Assembly: GCA_030149525.1 (NCBI GenBank)
Contig: JASBRJ010000053.1
Coordinates: forward strand, 1-39,787
Direction: 5' to 3'
Length of the DNA stretch: 39,787 nucleotides
Origin: a bacterium
GTDB taxonomy: Bacteria > Vulcanimicrobiota > Xenobia > Xenobiales > JADMJV01
Of this stretch, positions 23,808 to 32,613 are shown one piece after another. The position numbers and the translations under genes were made by a program. The notes beneath the pieces were generated by a model. The model searched no databases and was not told where the DNA came from. It saw only the letters and a list, made by a program, of their open reading frames with translations. Numbering within the stretch: position 1 is the first letter of the stretch; each line of letters begins with the position of its first letter.

Positions 23808-26441
23808 ATGAAATTTCGCCGATTCTGGTTTGTTCTCATAAGTTTTGTCTGTTTATCGGGAGCCGCGTTGGCTCAAGACCCCTCCTCCTGGGGTCAGGCC
23901 GGTGAGGACTTTCTCCTTCAAGGCGCCACTATTGTGGTCAGTCCAGGCAAGACACTCAAGAAAGCTGATCTTCATGTGGTGAAAGGTCGGGTTGCTGCGG
24001 TTGGTAGCGGTCTTTCTGGAAATCCTGGTTCCCGAAAGATCGATGTGTCGGGGCTGGTCATCCATCCCGGATTTATCGACCCTTATGTCCTAGGCAGTCA
24101 ATTTGGCTTGAAAAAGAACGACAAGGCCGAGCCGCAGCCCGACTCCGGAGGTCATCCCCGAGTTCATGATGATTTTCGCGTAGTGGACACTCTTTCTCCG
24201 AAGAAAAAAGATCTGGCGAAGTATCGCGAGGAGGGATTTGTGGCTCTGGCCGTGGTCCCTGAAGGTGGACTTTTGAAGGGTCAGGCGGCGGTTTACTCCA
24301 CCGGGGAATCCAAATCGCCGGCGGATCTGGTGCTTAAGCCCGATGCCTTCTCGGTGGTGGGTTTCGAAACGCGAGGTTGGAGCCAACTCAAAGGGGAGAA
24401 CTATCCCCTCTCTCTGATGGGCTGCACGGCTCTCATCCGCCAGACATTTCTGGATAGAGATTGGTATGAGAAGGCCCGAACGGTGGCGGGTTACGTGGAC
24501 AAGAAGCCGGAGTATCAGGCCAATCTGGAGTCGCTCAAAGCGGTGGTGAATGGGGAGCGCCTCTTGGTGGGTGAGTCCAAAGACTATCTTGATGTCCTCC
24601 GAATCCTCACCATGTTCAGGGAGATCGGGCTTCCGCGCACGGCGCTTGTGCTTTCCGGTGAGGAGTGGAAAGAACTGAGTTGGTTCAAGAACGGCACGTC
24701 GCCCTCCCAGTCTTTTATTCTCCCCCTCAATTTTCCCAAAGACCCCAAAGCTGAAGACGGAGTCGCTGAGGAAGACCTCACACTAGAGCTCCTAAGAAGC
24801 TGGTATTTCGCCCCGGCCAACCCTCGATGGCTCAAGGAGAAAGGGGTGAGGTTCAGTTTTACGGCGTTCGGTCAGAAGGGCGTCGACGATCTTGAGGGCA
24901 AAGTTGCCGAAGCCGTGGCTGCCGGTCTGAGCAAGACAGATGCCCTTGCCGCACTCACCACAGAACCCGCCCGTTTGCTCGGTTTGTCCGACGAACTGGG
25001 GACTCTGGAAGTGGGCAAATCCGCCAGTTTCGTGGTTCGCGAGGGTGAACCGTTCGGCGATTCCACGGCCATTCGAGAGGTCTGGGTGGAGGGACAGCGT
25101 TTCCCCGACTACGTGGCCCTGGCCAAAAGCGAGAACCCGGAAGCTGAGAAGCCCAAGGTTCGAGACTTCATCAAAAAGAGCAACTACAGTTCACCTCCGA
25201 CTCTCTTTTCACAAGTTCACTCTCCCTCGTCAGTTCTGGTCAAGGGAGCCACTCTTTGGTCTCAGGAGGGGAATCCCACAACAGGCGATCTGCTGGTTCG
25301 CGGAGGCAAGATCGTCTCCGTAGGCCCTTCCGGCTCCGCGGCGGAGGTGATCGACGGAACCGGTCTTCATGTGACACCGGGAATTGTCGATGCCCACAGC
25401 CACACGGCCATAGATGGAATGGTGAACGAGCCGGGGGCTAATGTGACGGCTATGGTGAGGATGAAGGATGTTCTCGACCCCTTCGACCACAACATCTACC
25501 TGCAATTGGCAAGTGGAGTGACCACGGTCAATATTCTGCACGGCTCTGCCAACGCCATCGGCGGACAGTCCATCACCTGCAAGTGGCGTCAAGGTGCTTC
25601 TCCCGAGGGGTTGGAAATGAAATCGGCGCCCGGGGGCATCAAGTTTGCTCTCGGGGAGAACCCTAAGCAGAGCAACTGGGGTGATGCTCATGCAAGCCGA
25701 TATCCTCAATCACGAATGGGCGTGGTGGAGTTGATCCGGGGGTCGTTTATCACAGCGCGCAACTATCTGAAGTTGAAAGAGGCGGGTAAGCATCCCCAAC
25801 CGGATCAGACGCTGGATGCTCTGGTGGACGTGCTTAAAGGCACTCGCATCGTTCATTGTCATAGCTATCGTCAGGATGAGATTCTGGCGCTGATCAGGGT
25901 GGCCGAAGAGGTCGGTATCAAGATCAACGTTTTTCAACATGTGTTGGAAGGCTACAAGATTGCCGACAAGCTTAAGGAGCACGGTGCGGCTGCCTCCACC
26001 TTCGCCGATTGGTGGGCTTACAAGGTGGAAGTGGACGATGCCGTCCCGTACAACGCCAGTCTCATGACCGAAGTAGGGGTTAATGTGAGTATCAACTCCG
26101 ACTCCAACGACCTGGCTCGTCGTCTTAATACCGAGGCTTCCAAGTCTCTTCGTTACGGTGGAATGAGCGAAGTTCAGGCCTTGAACATGATCACTCGCAA
26201 TGCGGCGGAGCAACTGGGTGTTGGAGACCAGATCGGGACTCTGAAGGCGGGAAAAGACGCGGATTTTGTGATCTGGACCGACAGCCCCCTCAAGCAGAAC
26301 GCTGTGGTGCTGGAAACCTGGATCGAGGGTAAGCGCTACTTTCAACGGTCTCAAGAAGCCGGGCGCGTGAAAGCGCTGGAGGCAGAACGAGAGCGTTATC
26401 TCAAGCTTCTGGAAAAAGATGACAAGGAGGACGACAAATGA
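23808..26441 (+). CDS. Exported tandem amidohydrolase-superfamily protein
   Basis: The ATG at 23808 gives 877 residues, with a Sec signal peptide (FRRFWFVLISFVCLSGAALA, cleaved before QDPSSW). Two amidohydrolase units follow. In the first (about 30-420) the metal-binding segment that should read D-x-H-x-H is DPYVLGS, so it has lost its ligands. The second (about 470-860) keeps DAHSH, HCHSYRQDE, QHVLEG and NSDSND, the usual His/His/His/Asp set of imidazolonepropionase-like enzymes. Relatives hydrolyse cyclic amides or peptides outside the cytoplasm. The start at 23757 is rejected because it precedes the signal peptide. The stop overlaps the next gene by four bases (ATGA). Confidence 0.88.
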   Translation: MKFRRFWFVLISFVCLSGAALAQDPSSWGQAGEDFLLQGATIVVSPGKTLKKADLHVVKGRVAAVGSGLSGNPGSRKIDVSGLVIHPGFIDPYVLGSQFGLKKNDKAEPQPDSGGHPRVHDDFRVVDTLSPKKKDLAKYREEGFVALAVVPEGGLLKGQAAVYSTGESKSPADLVLKPDAFSVVGFETRGWSQLKGENYPLSLMGCTALIRQTFLDRDWYEKARTVAGYVDKKPEYQANLESLKAVVNGERLLVGESKDYLDVLRILTMFREIGLPRTALVLSGEEWKELSWFKNGTSPSQSFILPLNFPKDPKAEDGVAEEDLTLELLRSWYFAPANPRWLKEKGVRFSFTAFGQKGVDDLEGKVAEAVAAGLSKTDALAALTTEPARLLGLSDELGTLEVGKSASFVVREGEPFGDSTAIREVWVEGQRFPDYVALAKSENPEAEKPKVRDFIKKSNYSSPPTLFSQVHSPSSVLVKGATLWSQEGNPTTGDLLVRGGKIVSVGPSGSAAEVIDGTGLHVTPGIVDAHSHTAIDGMVNEPGANVTAMVRMKDVLDPFDHNIYLQLASGVTTVNILHGSANAIGGQSITCKWRQGASPEGLEMKSAPGGIKFALGENPKQSNWGDAHASRYPQSRMGVVELIRGSFITARNYLKLKEAGKHPQPDQTLDALVDVLKGTRIVHCHSYRQDEILALIRVAEEVGIKINVFQHVLEGYKIADKLKEHGAAASTFADWWAYKVEVDDAVPYNASLMTEVGVNVSINSDSNDLARRLNTEASKSLRYGGMSEVQALNMITRNAAEQLGVGDQIGTLKAGKDADFVIWTDSPLKQNAVVLETWIEGKRYFQRSQEAGRVKALEAERERYLKLLEKDDKEDDK

Positions 26442-27667
26442 TTCTCCGAATTTTCTTTCTTGTGTTGATGAGCCTGGCTATCTGTTCGGCTCAACCGTCG
26501 CGAACGGTTCTTTACAACGGAGTCATTCATACTGCCACGGAAGAGGCTTTCACCGGCTATGTGGTGGTCAACGGTGAAAAGATTGAGAAGGTGGGACGTG
26601 GTGCGCCGCCTGAGGGCAACGGGGTCGATCTCAAAGGAGCTCATCTCTATCCAGGGCTCATCGACGCTGATTCTGCCCTGGGCCTGGTGGAGGTAGAGAG
26701 TCTTCGGGCCACTCGGGATCAGACCGAGGTGGGACCGCTCAACCCCAATCTTGAAGCCCGTTATGCCTTTCGCGCGGAGTCGGATCTGGTCAGTGTGGCG
26801 AGATCTCAGGGAGTCCTCGTCTCAGGGGTTAACCCGTTAGGTAGTGTAATCTCCGGTCAGGGGTCGGTCATGCGGCTGTGGGGTTGGACCTGGGAAGATA
26901 TGACGGTGGTTCCTGCCTGGACCTTGAGTCTCGATTGGCCCAGAGTTACAGTGAAGCCTGATGCCAAGAAGGCCGAAGAGGAACTGGAGGAGATCGGTAA
27001 GTCGCTCTTCTTTGTCAATGATGCTTTCGAGGAGGCTAGAAGTTACATCGGTTCAGAGGTTGAGGACGTGAAATGGGGGGCGTTGAAGCCTTACGCCCAG
27101 GGGCAGCGCCCCGTCTTGATTCGGGTTCAGACGCCGGCGGAGGTTCGCTCGGTTTTGGAGTGGACCGACAAGATGAAGGTGAAGCCTGTCCTGGTTGCCG
27201 GTCGTCAGATTGATGAGTTTGGGAAAGAGTTGGCTCAACGAAAGATCCCCGTCATCTATCAATTCTTGTTCAATCAAAACCCTACGCGGATTGAGCGCTA
27301 CGACGATCACTATCGGACTCCCAAGGCTTTGATGGATCACGGGGTCCTTGTTGCCCTTTCCCCCAGCGGACTGGCTTTTGACGCCCGGGAGGTGCGAGAT
27401 CTGGCCGGACGAGCCCGAGCGTTCGGTTTAACCGAGTTGCAGGCTCTGCAGACGGTCACCCTCAATCCGGCTCGCATTCTCGGGGTGGACGACCGACTCG
27501 GTTCCATTGAAGCGGGCAAGGAAGCTACCTTGGTCTTATGCGAGGGAGATCTCCTCGAGGTCGTTCCGAAGGTAACGCGTGCCTGGGGGGCCGGGGTGGA
27601 GATCGATCTGTCGGATCGTCAGAAAGAGCTTTATCAGAAGTATCGGAAGCATCTTATCAGAGATTAA
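26438..27667 (+). CDS. Exported amidohydrolase-like protein with degenerate metal site
   Basis: This 409-residue protein has a signal peptide (ILRIFFLVLMSLAICSA, cut near residue 19). A single amidohydrolase fold follows. It has the typical beta-sandwich opening (TVLYNGVIHTATEEAFTGYVVV) and the late LQALQTVTLNPARILGVDDRLGSIEAGKEATLVL, which is the conserved family C-terminal module. The metal-binding segment reads DADSALG instead of D-x-H-x-H, and no paired His ligands are seen later. It resembles the N-terminal half of its upstream neighbour and is translationally coupled to it. A structural or partner subunit without catalysis is the simplest reading. Confidence 0.83.
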   Translation: MILRIFFLVLMSLAICSAQPSRTVLYNGVIHTATEEAFTGYVVVNGEKIEKVGRGAPPEGNGVDLKGAHLYPGLIDADSALGLVEVESLRATRDQTEVGPLNPNLEARYAFRAESDLVSVARSQGVLVSGVNPLGSVISGQGSVMRLWGWTWEDMTVVPAWTLSLDWPRVTVKPDAKKAEEELEEIGKSLFFVNDAFEEARSYIGSEVEDVKWGALKPYAQGQRPVLIRVQTPAEVRSVLEWTDKMKVKPVLVAGRQIDEFGKELAQRKIPVIYQFLFNQNPTRIERYDDHYRTPKALMDHGVLVALSPSGLAFDAREVRDLAGRARAFGLTELQALQTVTLNPARILGVDDRLGSIEAGKEATLVLCEGDLLEVVPKVTRAWGAGVEIDLSDRQKELYQKYRKHLIRD

Positions 27668-27762
27668 CATCTTGTTATCATGCTCCGTAGCCGGTTTCGG
27701 TTAGGTTAGGGGCCGTTCAGTCCAACCACTCGTCTCGCCATCACAGTGTGGAGAGATAGACG

Positions 27763-28722
27763 ATGTCCTACGTTAATACCAAGTCCCGACCTTCCTGGTC
27801 ACCTGATAGCCGCAGAGTGGCGGTTGAGTTGGGGAGCCGTTCTTATGTTGTGGATAAGAACAAGACCGTTTTGAAAGAGCTGGGCAATCCTGGGAAATGG
27901 ACCTCCTCTCCCACCTTCGATCCCGATAGCAACGCTGTCGTTTACTCGTCCTACGACAAGATCGGCGACGATGTGGGCTGGGGTATCTATCGTACGGATC
28001 TCGACTCCGGTGAGACCAGGATGTTGACCACCGACGGTTACAAGCCCACCTACAATCCCAACGGCGATGAACTGGTCTTTCAGGGGCTCTACGGTCCCAA
28101 AAGGGACAGTCGACTGACCATGATCCGGGAAGACGGAAGCGGCCGCGCGCCGGTTGTTGAGACCGGTACTCTTCAAAACGAGTTTGGCTTTGACAGCACG
28201 GGTGATCGCCTGGCCTACCAGACCTACGGCGAGGTGAAGCCTGAACTCCGAATCTTACAGCGGGATTGGGGCCGCGACAATGTGGTGACCGATGGCGAGG
28301 GCGGTGCCTTCTGGGATCGTTCTCCCCAATGGTCTCCCGACGACAAGCAGATTCTATTTGAACGACACGGTCGCAATTTAGAGGGCAAGCGAATCGTTCA
28401 ACTCTGGACTGTTGACGTGGCCACCGGCAAAGAAACCCAACTGCCCATCCCGGATGCCAAGAACCTCGACCCCGCCTGGTCGCCCGACGGCAAGAAAATA
28501 GCTTTCATCAGTGACATGGACGGTGGGGGCTGGTTCGACCTCTATACCGTAGATTCCGACGGAAAGAACCTCAAACACGAGGTGGACGCTTTTGGCGATC
28601 AGCACGCTCCCGCCTGGTCCCCCGACGGGCAGACTCTGGCCTACTACACTTATGACTGGAATAAGCCCAAAGAGTATCAGCATGTGGTGAATTTTCTACC
28701 CACGCCGTCTCAACAGGGGTAG
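27763..28722 (+). CDS. TolB/PD40-type beta-propeller protein without a signal peptide
   Basis: This 319-residue protein is made of about seven blades. Each carries a variant of the PD40 motif: SWSPDSRRVAV, TFDPDSNAVVYS, TYNPNGDELVFQG, GFDSTGDRLAYQ, QWSPDDKQILFE, AWSPDGKKIAFIS and AWSPDGQTLAYYT. TolB-like propellers are usually periplasmic scaffolds, but the N-terminus (MSYVNTKSRPSWSP) starts directly with a blade and no export signal is visible. The ATG at 27763 follows GGAGAGAT. The last blade is followed closely by the small gene at 28725. Confidence 0.88.
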   Translation: MSYVNTKSRPSWSPDSRRVAVELGSRSYVVDKNKTVLKELGNPGKWTSSPTFDPDSNAVVYSSYDKIGDDVGWGIYRTDLDSGETRMLTTDGYKPTYNPNGDELVFQGLYGPKRDSRLTMIREDGSGRAPVVETGTLQNEFGFDSTGDRLAYQTYGEVKPELRILQRDWGRDNVVTDGEGGAFWDRSPQWSPDDKQILFERHGRNLEGKRIVQLWTVDVATGKETQLPIPDAKNLDPAWSPDGKKIAFISDMDGGGWFDLYTVDSDGKNLKHEVDAFGDQHAPAWSPDGQTLAYYTYDWNKPKEYQHVVNFLPTPSQQG

Positions 28723-28724
28723 GA

Positions 28725-29060
28725 ATGTGGGCGGAAGCCGATATTCGTAATGGAGAGAAGGTTCCACCCCACTTCGACATCTGTGGCAAGACCTCCAGGG
28801 GATGTGTTGTTCTGGTGGACGTGAGCTCTTGGGACGGCTTTGGAGCTGAGTTTAGAGCGTTCCCCGATCGTAAGGGTTACTTCAAGCTTCCGGTCTTTAT
28901 CGCGGGTCGTACGGTGACAACTCATGTGGACATTCGAGTCCGTTCCATCGATCCTCGGACGCAGACGGAGAAGGAACTGAAGCGGTATGCTTATCGAGCT
29001 AGAACCTCGGCGACGATTTGGGTGGCGCGGTCCATGAGGGTTGAGGACGCAGAGACTTGA
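28725..29060 (+). CDS. Small protein of unknown function downstream of the propeller gene
   Basis: The 111-residue frame starts two bases after the propeller gene's stop, with AGGGGTAGGA as a ribosome-binding site. It looks like a beta-rich soluble protein (CVVLVDVSSWDGFGAEFRAF, then GYFKLPVFIAG). No motif is recognised. Its 3' end overlaps the convergent diguanylate cyclase gene by 70 bases. Tight coupling to the propeller gene is the main support that it is real. Confidence 0.55.
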   Translation: MWAEADIRNGEKVPPHFDICGKTSRGCVVLVDVSSWDGFGAEFRAFPDRKGYFKLPVFIAGRTVTTHVDIRVRSIDPRTQTEKELKRYAYRARTSATIWVARSMRVEDAET

Positions 29061-31234
29061 TTTCGGCCTCCCCGTTTGGAGACGTATAGAGCGTCGTCGG
29101 CGGCCTTGGAGAATTCCTTTTTGGATGCGGCGTCGGTGGGAAAACAGGCCAGACCGATGGAGCATGTTACCTGAACGTCGTATCCCCCAAACCTTAATTG
29201 AAAGGCTTCCCTAATTCTTTCGCAAGTTTTCAAGGCTTCCGCTTTCGTGGTGTTACGTAGCAGCAGAGCGAACTCGTCCCCACCGTAACGACAAACGATA
29301 TCCGATGCCCTCACCTTTTCCCTTAAGAGATTGGCGATCTCCACAAGGAGAGCATCACCTGCCGGATGGCCAAGGGTGTCGTTGTAGGTCTTGAAGTTGT
29401 CGGCATCCACCATGGCGAGGACGACCTGCTGATTTGACTCGGAGGCCCGTTGGATTTCTTCGTCGAGCTTTTCCTGAAATAGGCGGTGGGTGTAGAGACC
29501 GGTCAGGCCATCGGTGAGCGCCATCTGTTGAGTTTGCTCATAAAGGTGGGCGTTCTTGAGAGCTACCGCTGTTTGGTAGGAGATCGTTTCGATCAACGAG
29601 CGTTGCTCCTCGGTGAAGGCGTCAGGCTGATCGGAGCCGACGTAGAGAAGTCCGAACGGTTGACTCGACTCTTCATTTTCCAGACTCAGCAGCGGGGCCA
29701 CGACGACTGAGGTCTCCGAGGAGAGGATATTTTCCATTCCGGCAAGTTCGGTGTTTCGATACAGGATGGTTTTTCTTTTCCTCAGGGCTTCACCGAGGAG
29801 TCCCTCATCGTCTCTCAGAGTGAGATTCTGAAGGTAAGCGGAGTAGGGCGTGTGGGTGAATTCCGCTTTGAGAGATCGGTGATGAGGACGGAAAAGGACC
29901 ACACTTTGGGCTGCCGGGATCATTTCTTTGAGCGATTTGGCAACCACAGATAGAGTATCCAGACTCTTCAGAGATCGCCCCATTCTCTGTGCCAACTGCT
30001 GGAGACCGGTGAGTTGCGCGTTCTTCGTCTCCACCGCCTCGCGACTCTCCCGTTCGGAGGTTAGGTCCTGCTCTTTCTCTGCCAAGAGTTTTGCGGCATT
30101 GAGAGATGGGGCGGCCAGGGCGGCGATGGTCTTCAAGTGCTTCAGGTCGGACTCGGAATGAGTGCCTTCCTTTGCGGAGCCGAGATAGATAACTCCGATG
30201 ATATCTTTACCTACCATCAAAGGGACGCACAGAGCCGAGCACTCGTCCTGAAAAATTCTTTCCCGGCGGCTCTCTGTCGATGACTGATTAAGAGTGGCTC
30301 GTTTAGTACGGAGGACCTCTTGGATGAGCGGTTCTTCGACCTGGAAAAGATGCGAGATGGCCAGGACGGCGGAGTGTCTACTTTCCACATGAACCGGGCT
30401 CAATCCATCTTTGTCATAGAGGAGAAAGACACAAGATTGGAAGGGTATGCGAAAACGGTGAATCGTGTTGACCACGGTCGCGACGGTCTCTTTGAGGAGG
30501 GTGGCAGCGCCAAGTTTTCGGACCATTTCGTAGAAATTGGCGAGTTCTTCTGTGAGCTGATTCTTGGAGGATGTTAGGCTTTCAATCTGCTTCTCGCAGC
30601 TTTTGAGGTGGAGTTTCAGCCGGTCTTTGTCCTTGACTTCTAAAAATAGATAGGGGTGCTTCAGAGCGTTGGAAAGCGGAATTGCAATGACTGCGAGCAG
30701 GACGAGACTAGATGGACTGGGGGCGGCGTCGAGAAGTGGGATTGATAGTGCGGTGATGAGAGGCGGGAACGCTATGAGAAGTGGTGTCTTGAGAGTGTCC
30801 TTGAAGAGAATCTTGTCCAGAATCATCCAGCACAGAAAGCCGGTGGCCCCGATGGTGAAGTAGGCGAGTTCACCAGGGATAGGAAGGTACTTGGTGGCTC
30901 TCATGATTGTGCCGATTGCGAGGACGCGAAGAACATTTGTGAGGGCTCCCAGCGCCCGTATGTTGAGAGAATAGTCTGTCCTCAGGAATCGGCCAGCTGA
31001 AGCTACCAGGGCGAGCGAGGCGGCTGTAAAAGCGTATAAATCGTCGGGGGTGAGGCAAACGGCCAAATAGAGTGGCGAGGCGAGAGAGAAGTAGCCGGCT
31101 CGGTAGAGACTGGCGGAAAAGTACTCAAGAGCAAGCGCAATCAGCGTTGTACAGATGAGGAGAAGGAACAAGCTCTCGGCCTCTCTAGATCTGAGTGAAC
31201 TTTGTGTTCGTCTCAGATGATGTTTGATGCACAA
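28991..31234 (-). CDS. Membrane-bound GAF-GAF diguanylate cyclase
   Basis: The 747-residue protein makes cyclic di-GMP. An N-terminal membrane region with several hydrophobic segments covers about 20-190. A coiled coil follows (about 195-235), then two GAF-like modules (about 240-385 and 405-565) and a GGDEF domain (about 575-740). The active-site loop RYGGDEF is intact at about 651-655. The inhibitory I-site R-A-S-D lies five residues before it, so product feedback is expected. The substrate helix segment DNFKTYNDTLGH also fits. The start is TTG at 31234. It is divergent from an XRE regulator, and the spacer holds repeated elements that could control both. Confidence 0.92.
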   Translation of the reverse strand: MCIKHHLRRTQSSLRSREAESLFLLLICTTLIALALEYFSASLYRAGYFSLASPLYLAVCLTPDDLYAFTAASLALVASAGRFLRTDYSLNIRALGALTNVLRVLAIGTIMRATKYLPIPGELAYFTIGATGFLCWMILDKILFKDTLKTPLLIAFPPLITALSIPLLDAAPSPSSLVLLAVIAIPLSNALKHPYLFLEVKDKDRLKLHLKSCEKQIESLTSSKNQLTEELANFYEMVRKLGAATLLKETVATVVNTIHRFRIPFQSCVFLLYDKDGLSPVHVESRHSAVLAISHLFQVEEPLIQEVLRTKRATLNQSSTESRRERIFQDECSALCVPLMVGKDIIGVIYLGSAKEGTHSESDLKHLKTIAALAAPSLNAAKLLAEKEQDLTSERESREAVETKNAQLTGLQQLAQRMGRSLKSLDTLSVVAKSLKEMIPAAQSVVLFRPHHRSLKAEFTHTPYSAYLQNLTLRDDEGLLGEALRKRKTILYRNTELAGMENILSSETSVVVAPLLSLENEESSQPFGLLYVGSDQPDAFTEEQRSLIETISYQTAVALKNAHLYEQTQQMALTDGLTGLYTHRLFQEKLDEEIQRASESNQQVVLAMVDADNFKTYNDTLGHPAGDALLVEIANLLREKVRASDIVCRYGGDEFALLLRNTTKAEALKTCERIREAFQLRFGGYDVQVTCSIGLACFPTDAASKKEFSKAADDALYVSKRGGRNQVSASSTLMDRATQIVAEVLAR

Positions 31235-31330
31235 AAAGTGCGTCTATTTCTGAGAATAGTGCAATTTTTGTTCGTGGTCAAGAGGTTTTCTTTCGAGTAG
31301 AATCGCAAAATGGATGAACTTTCTGTTCGT
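31201..31330. promoter_or_regulatory. Three spaced TTTnTGTTCGT-like elements, candidate operators
   Basis: TTTGTGTTCGT at 31201-31211, TTTTTGTTCGT at 31265-31275 and TTTCTGTTCGT at 31320-31330 share the core TTnTGTTCGT. The first lies in the start of the diguanylate cyclase gene, the second in the spacer, and the third in the start of the XRE gene. The first and third extend to a shared 5' TGAAC. Placement around a divergent promoter region fits autoregulation by the XRE protein. Confidence 0.5.
31275..31303 (+). promoter_or_regulatory. Promoter of the XRE-regulator gene, probably leaderless
   Basis: A -35-like TGGTCA (31275-31280) and a -10 TAGAAT (31298-31303) are spaced by 17 bases. The -10 ends six bases before the ATG at 31310, so the mRNA would start at the start codon. 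The middle TTTTTGTTCGT element touches the -35 box. Confidence 0.5.
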
Positions 31331-31906
31331 TCCCAGCTGTCTGAGAGAGTCAAGCAAGCGCTCTCTGAATTGGGTGGGACACAAGAGCAACTCGCGGATA
31401 CCCTTGGCGTGAGTAAGAGGATTATCAGCTACTGGGTGAACGGGCAACGAACGCCTGGACTGGACAAACTTGAGCTCTTGTCGGAGATGACGGAGCGTCC
31501 ACTCAGCTGGTTCTTCGAGAACGAGACGGAGATGAGTGCAGGCAGCATACTTGCCAGACTTCAGGAGTCGCATGAAGCGCTTCAGGACAAGATCGATCAG
31601 TTTGAGTTCGAGGCGATCTGGTATCGCGCTTTTGCCCTGAGTGCGCTGCGAGAGATGTCGCTGCTAAAGCTGGCGAGAGTGGTTAAGGGGCATAGCTTCA
31701 AAGAGGCTTGGATATCTGTCAAAAAGGGTCAGGCCACGGAGTATTTGGAAGAGCATGTAAGCGGTCGTTTGCTGGACGAACTTAAGGTCAGTGATTTGGA
31801 TGAAGCGACCAAGGCAAAAGCTCTGTCCCTCCTTTCGGAGGTCATCAATCCGTGGTTGTACGCCAAGGCTGAGGCTCAGGGGTTCTTGGATAGAGACCTA
31901 GACTGA
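31310..31906 (+). CDS. XRE-family helix-turn-helix regulator with helical C-terminal domain
   Basis: This 198-residue protein has an N-terminal Cro/C1-type HTH (about 14-68: GTQEQLADTLGVSKRIISYWVNGQRTPGLDKLELLSEMTE). A linker helix and a mostly helical C-terminal domain (about 95-190) follow, of no type I recognise. The fold indicates a DNA-binding transcription factor. It is divergent from the membrane cyclase, and the shared region has three similar elements, so self-control and control of the cyclase are plausible. The Uma2 gene follows on the same strand after 45 bases but has its own promoter-like sequence. Confidence 0.85.
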   Translation: MDELSVRSQLSERVKQALSELGGTQEQLADTLGVSKRIISYWVNGQRTPGLDKLELLSEMTERPLSWFFENETEMSAGSILARLQESHEALQDKIDQFEFEAIWYRAFALSALREMSLLKLARVVKGHSFKEAWISVKKGQATEYLEEHVSGRLLDELKVSDLDEATKAKALSLLSEVINPWLYAKAEAQGFLDRDLD

Positions 31907-31936
31907 CAACCATCTCTATACGCCTATTCAGCCTTT

Positions 31937-31945
31937 TGTTATCAT
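31937..31945 (+). promoter_or_regulatory. Extended -10 promoter of the Uma2 gene, probably leaderless
   Basis: TGT followed by TATCAT (31940-31945) forms an extended -10 box, six bases before the ATG at 31952. No Shine-Dalgarno sequence is present, which fits a leaderless mRNA. Confidence 0.4.
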
Positions 31946-31951
31946 CAATCC

Positions 31952-32485
31952 ATGGATCAAGCCCGTTACATTCCGCAGTATACTGTGGCTGAATATCAAC
32001 AATGGCCGGGAGAATGGGAGCTTTGGGCGGGTGTCCCTGTGGCCATGAGTCCTTCCCCAACACGGATTCATCAAAGGCTTTCACGAGAACTTTGTCTGCT
32101 GCTGCACAGCAGGCTCGAAGCGGAGGGTTGTCAGGATTGCGAAGTATTGTATGAGATCGACTGGATCGTTTCGGAGAATACGGTCTATCGCCCGGATGTG
32201 GTCGTCACTTGCGAACCAGACGAAAGCGACTACATTAGAAAGCCTCCAATATTGGTAGCCGAGATTTTGTCAGATTCCACTCGGCGTAAAGATACGATTT
32301 TTAAGCATAAAGCTTACCAGGATTTGGGAGTCAAGTATTTTCTGATGGTCGAGCCCGAGGATTCCACCGTGGCTCTTTTTTGCCTAGAGGACGGTCTTTA
32401 CCGACCGACGGAGAGTGAGATATTAGAACTTTCCGAGCAATGCGTCTTCTCCGTGAAGTTCGCTGACATCTTCTCGACCGTATAG
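31952..32485 (+). CDS. Uma2-family (DUF820) restriction-endonuclease-like protein
   Basis: This 177-residue protein has the PD-(D/E)XK-like fold of the Uma2 family. The signature order is present: YTVAEYQQWPGEWELWAG, then YRPDVVVTC (Asp), ILVAEILSDSTRRKD (Glu) and FKHKAYQDLGVKYFLMVEP (Lys). Such proteins are very common in cyanobacteria and several other phyla, often in many copies, and their biological role is poorly defined. Nuclease activity is inferred from the fold and is not shown. Nothing nearby suggests a linked methylase. Confidence 0.88.
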   Translation: MDQARYIPQYTVAEYQQWPGEWELWAGVPVAMSPSPTRIHQRLSRELCLLLHSRLEAEGCQDCEVLYEIDWIVSENTVYRPDVVVTCEPDESDYIRKPPILVAEILSDSTRRKDTIFKHKAYQDLGVKYFLMVEPEDSTVALFCLEDGLYRPTESEILELSEQCVFSVKFADIFSTV

Positions 32486-32613
32486 CCTCCGCTGGCATAC
32501 CTAGCGCTGAACCCTGGGGAGATTCAGTTTCAACGGCCTGAGATCTAATCTCAAGGTATGCACACACTTTTCGGCGGCTCTCGCGTACGGTGAGAGGATC
32601 AACATCTCAAGAT

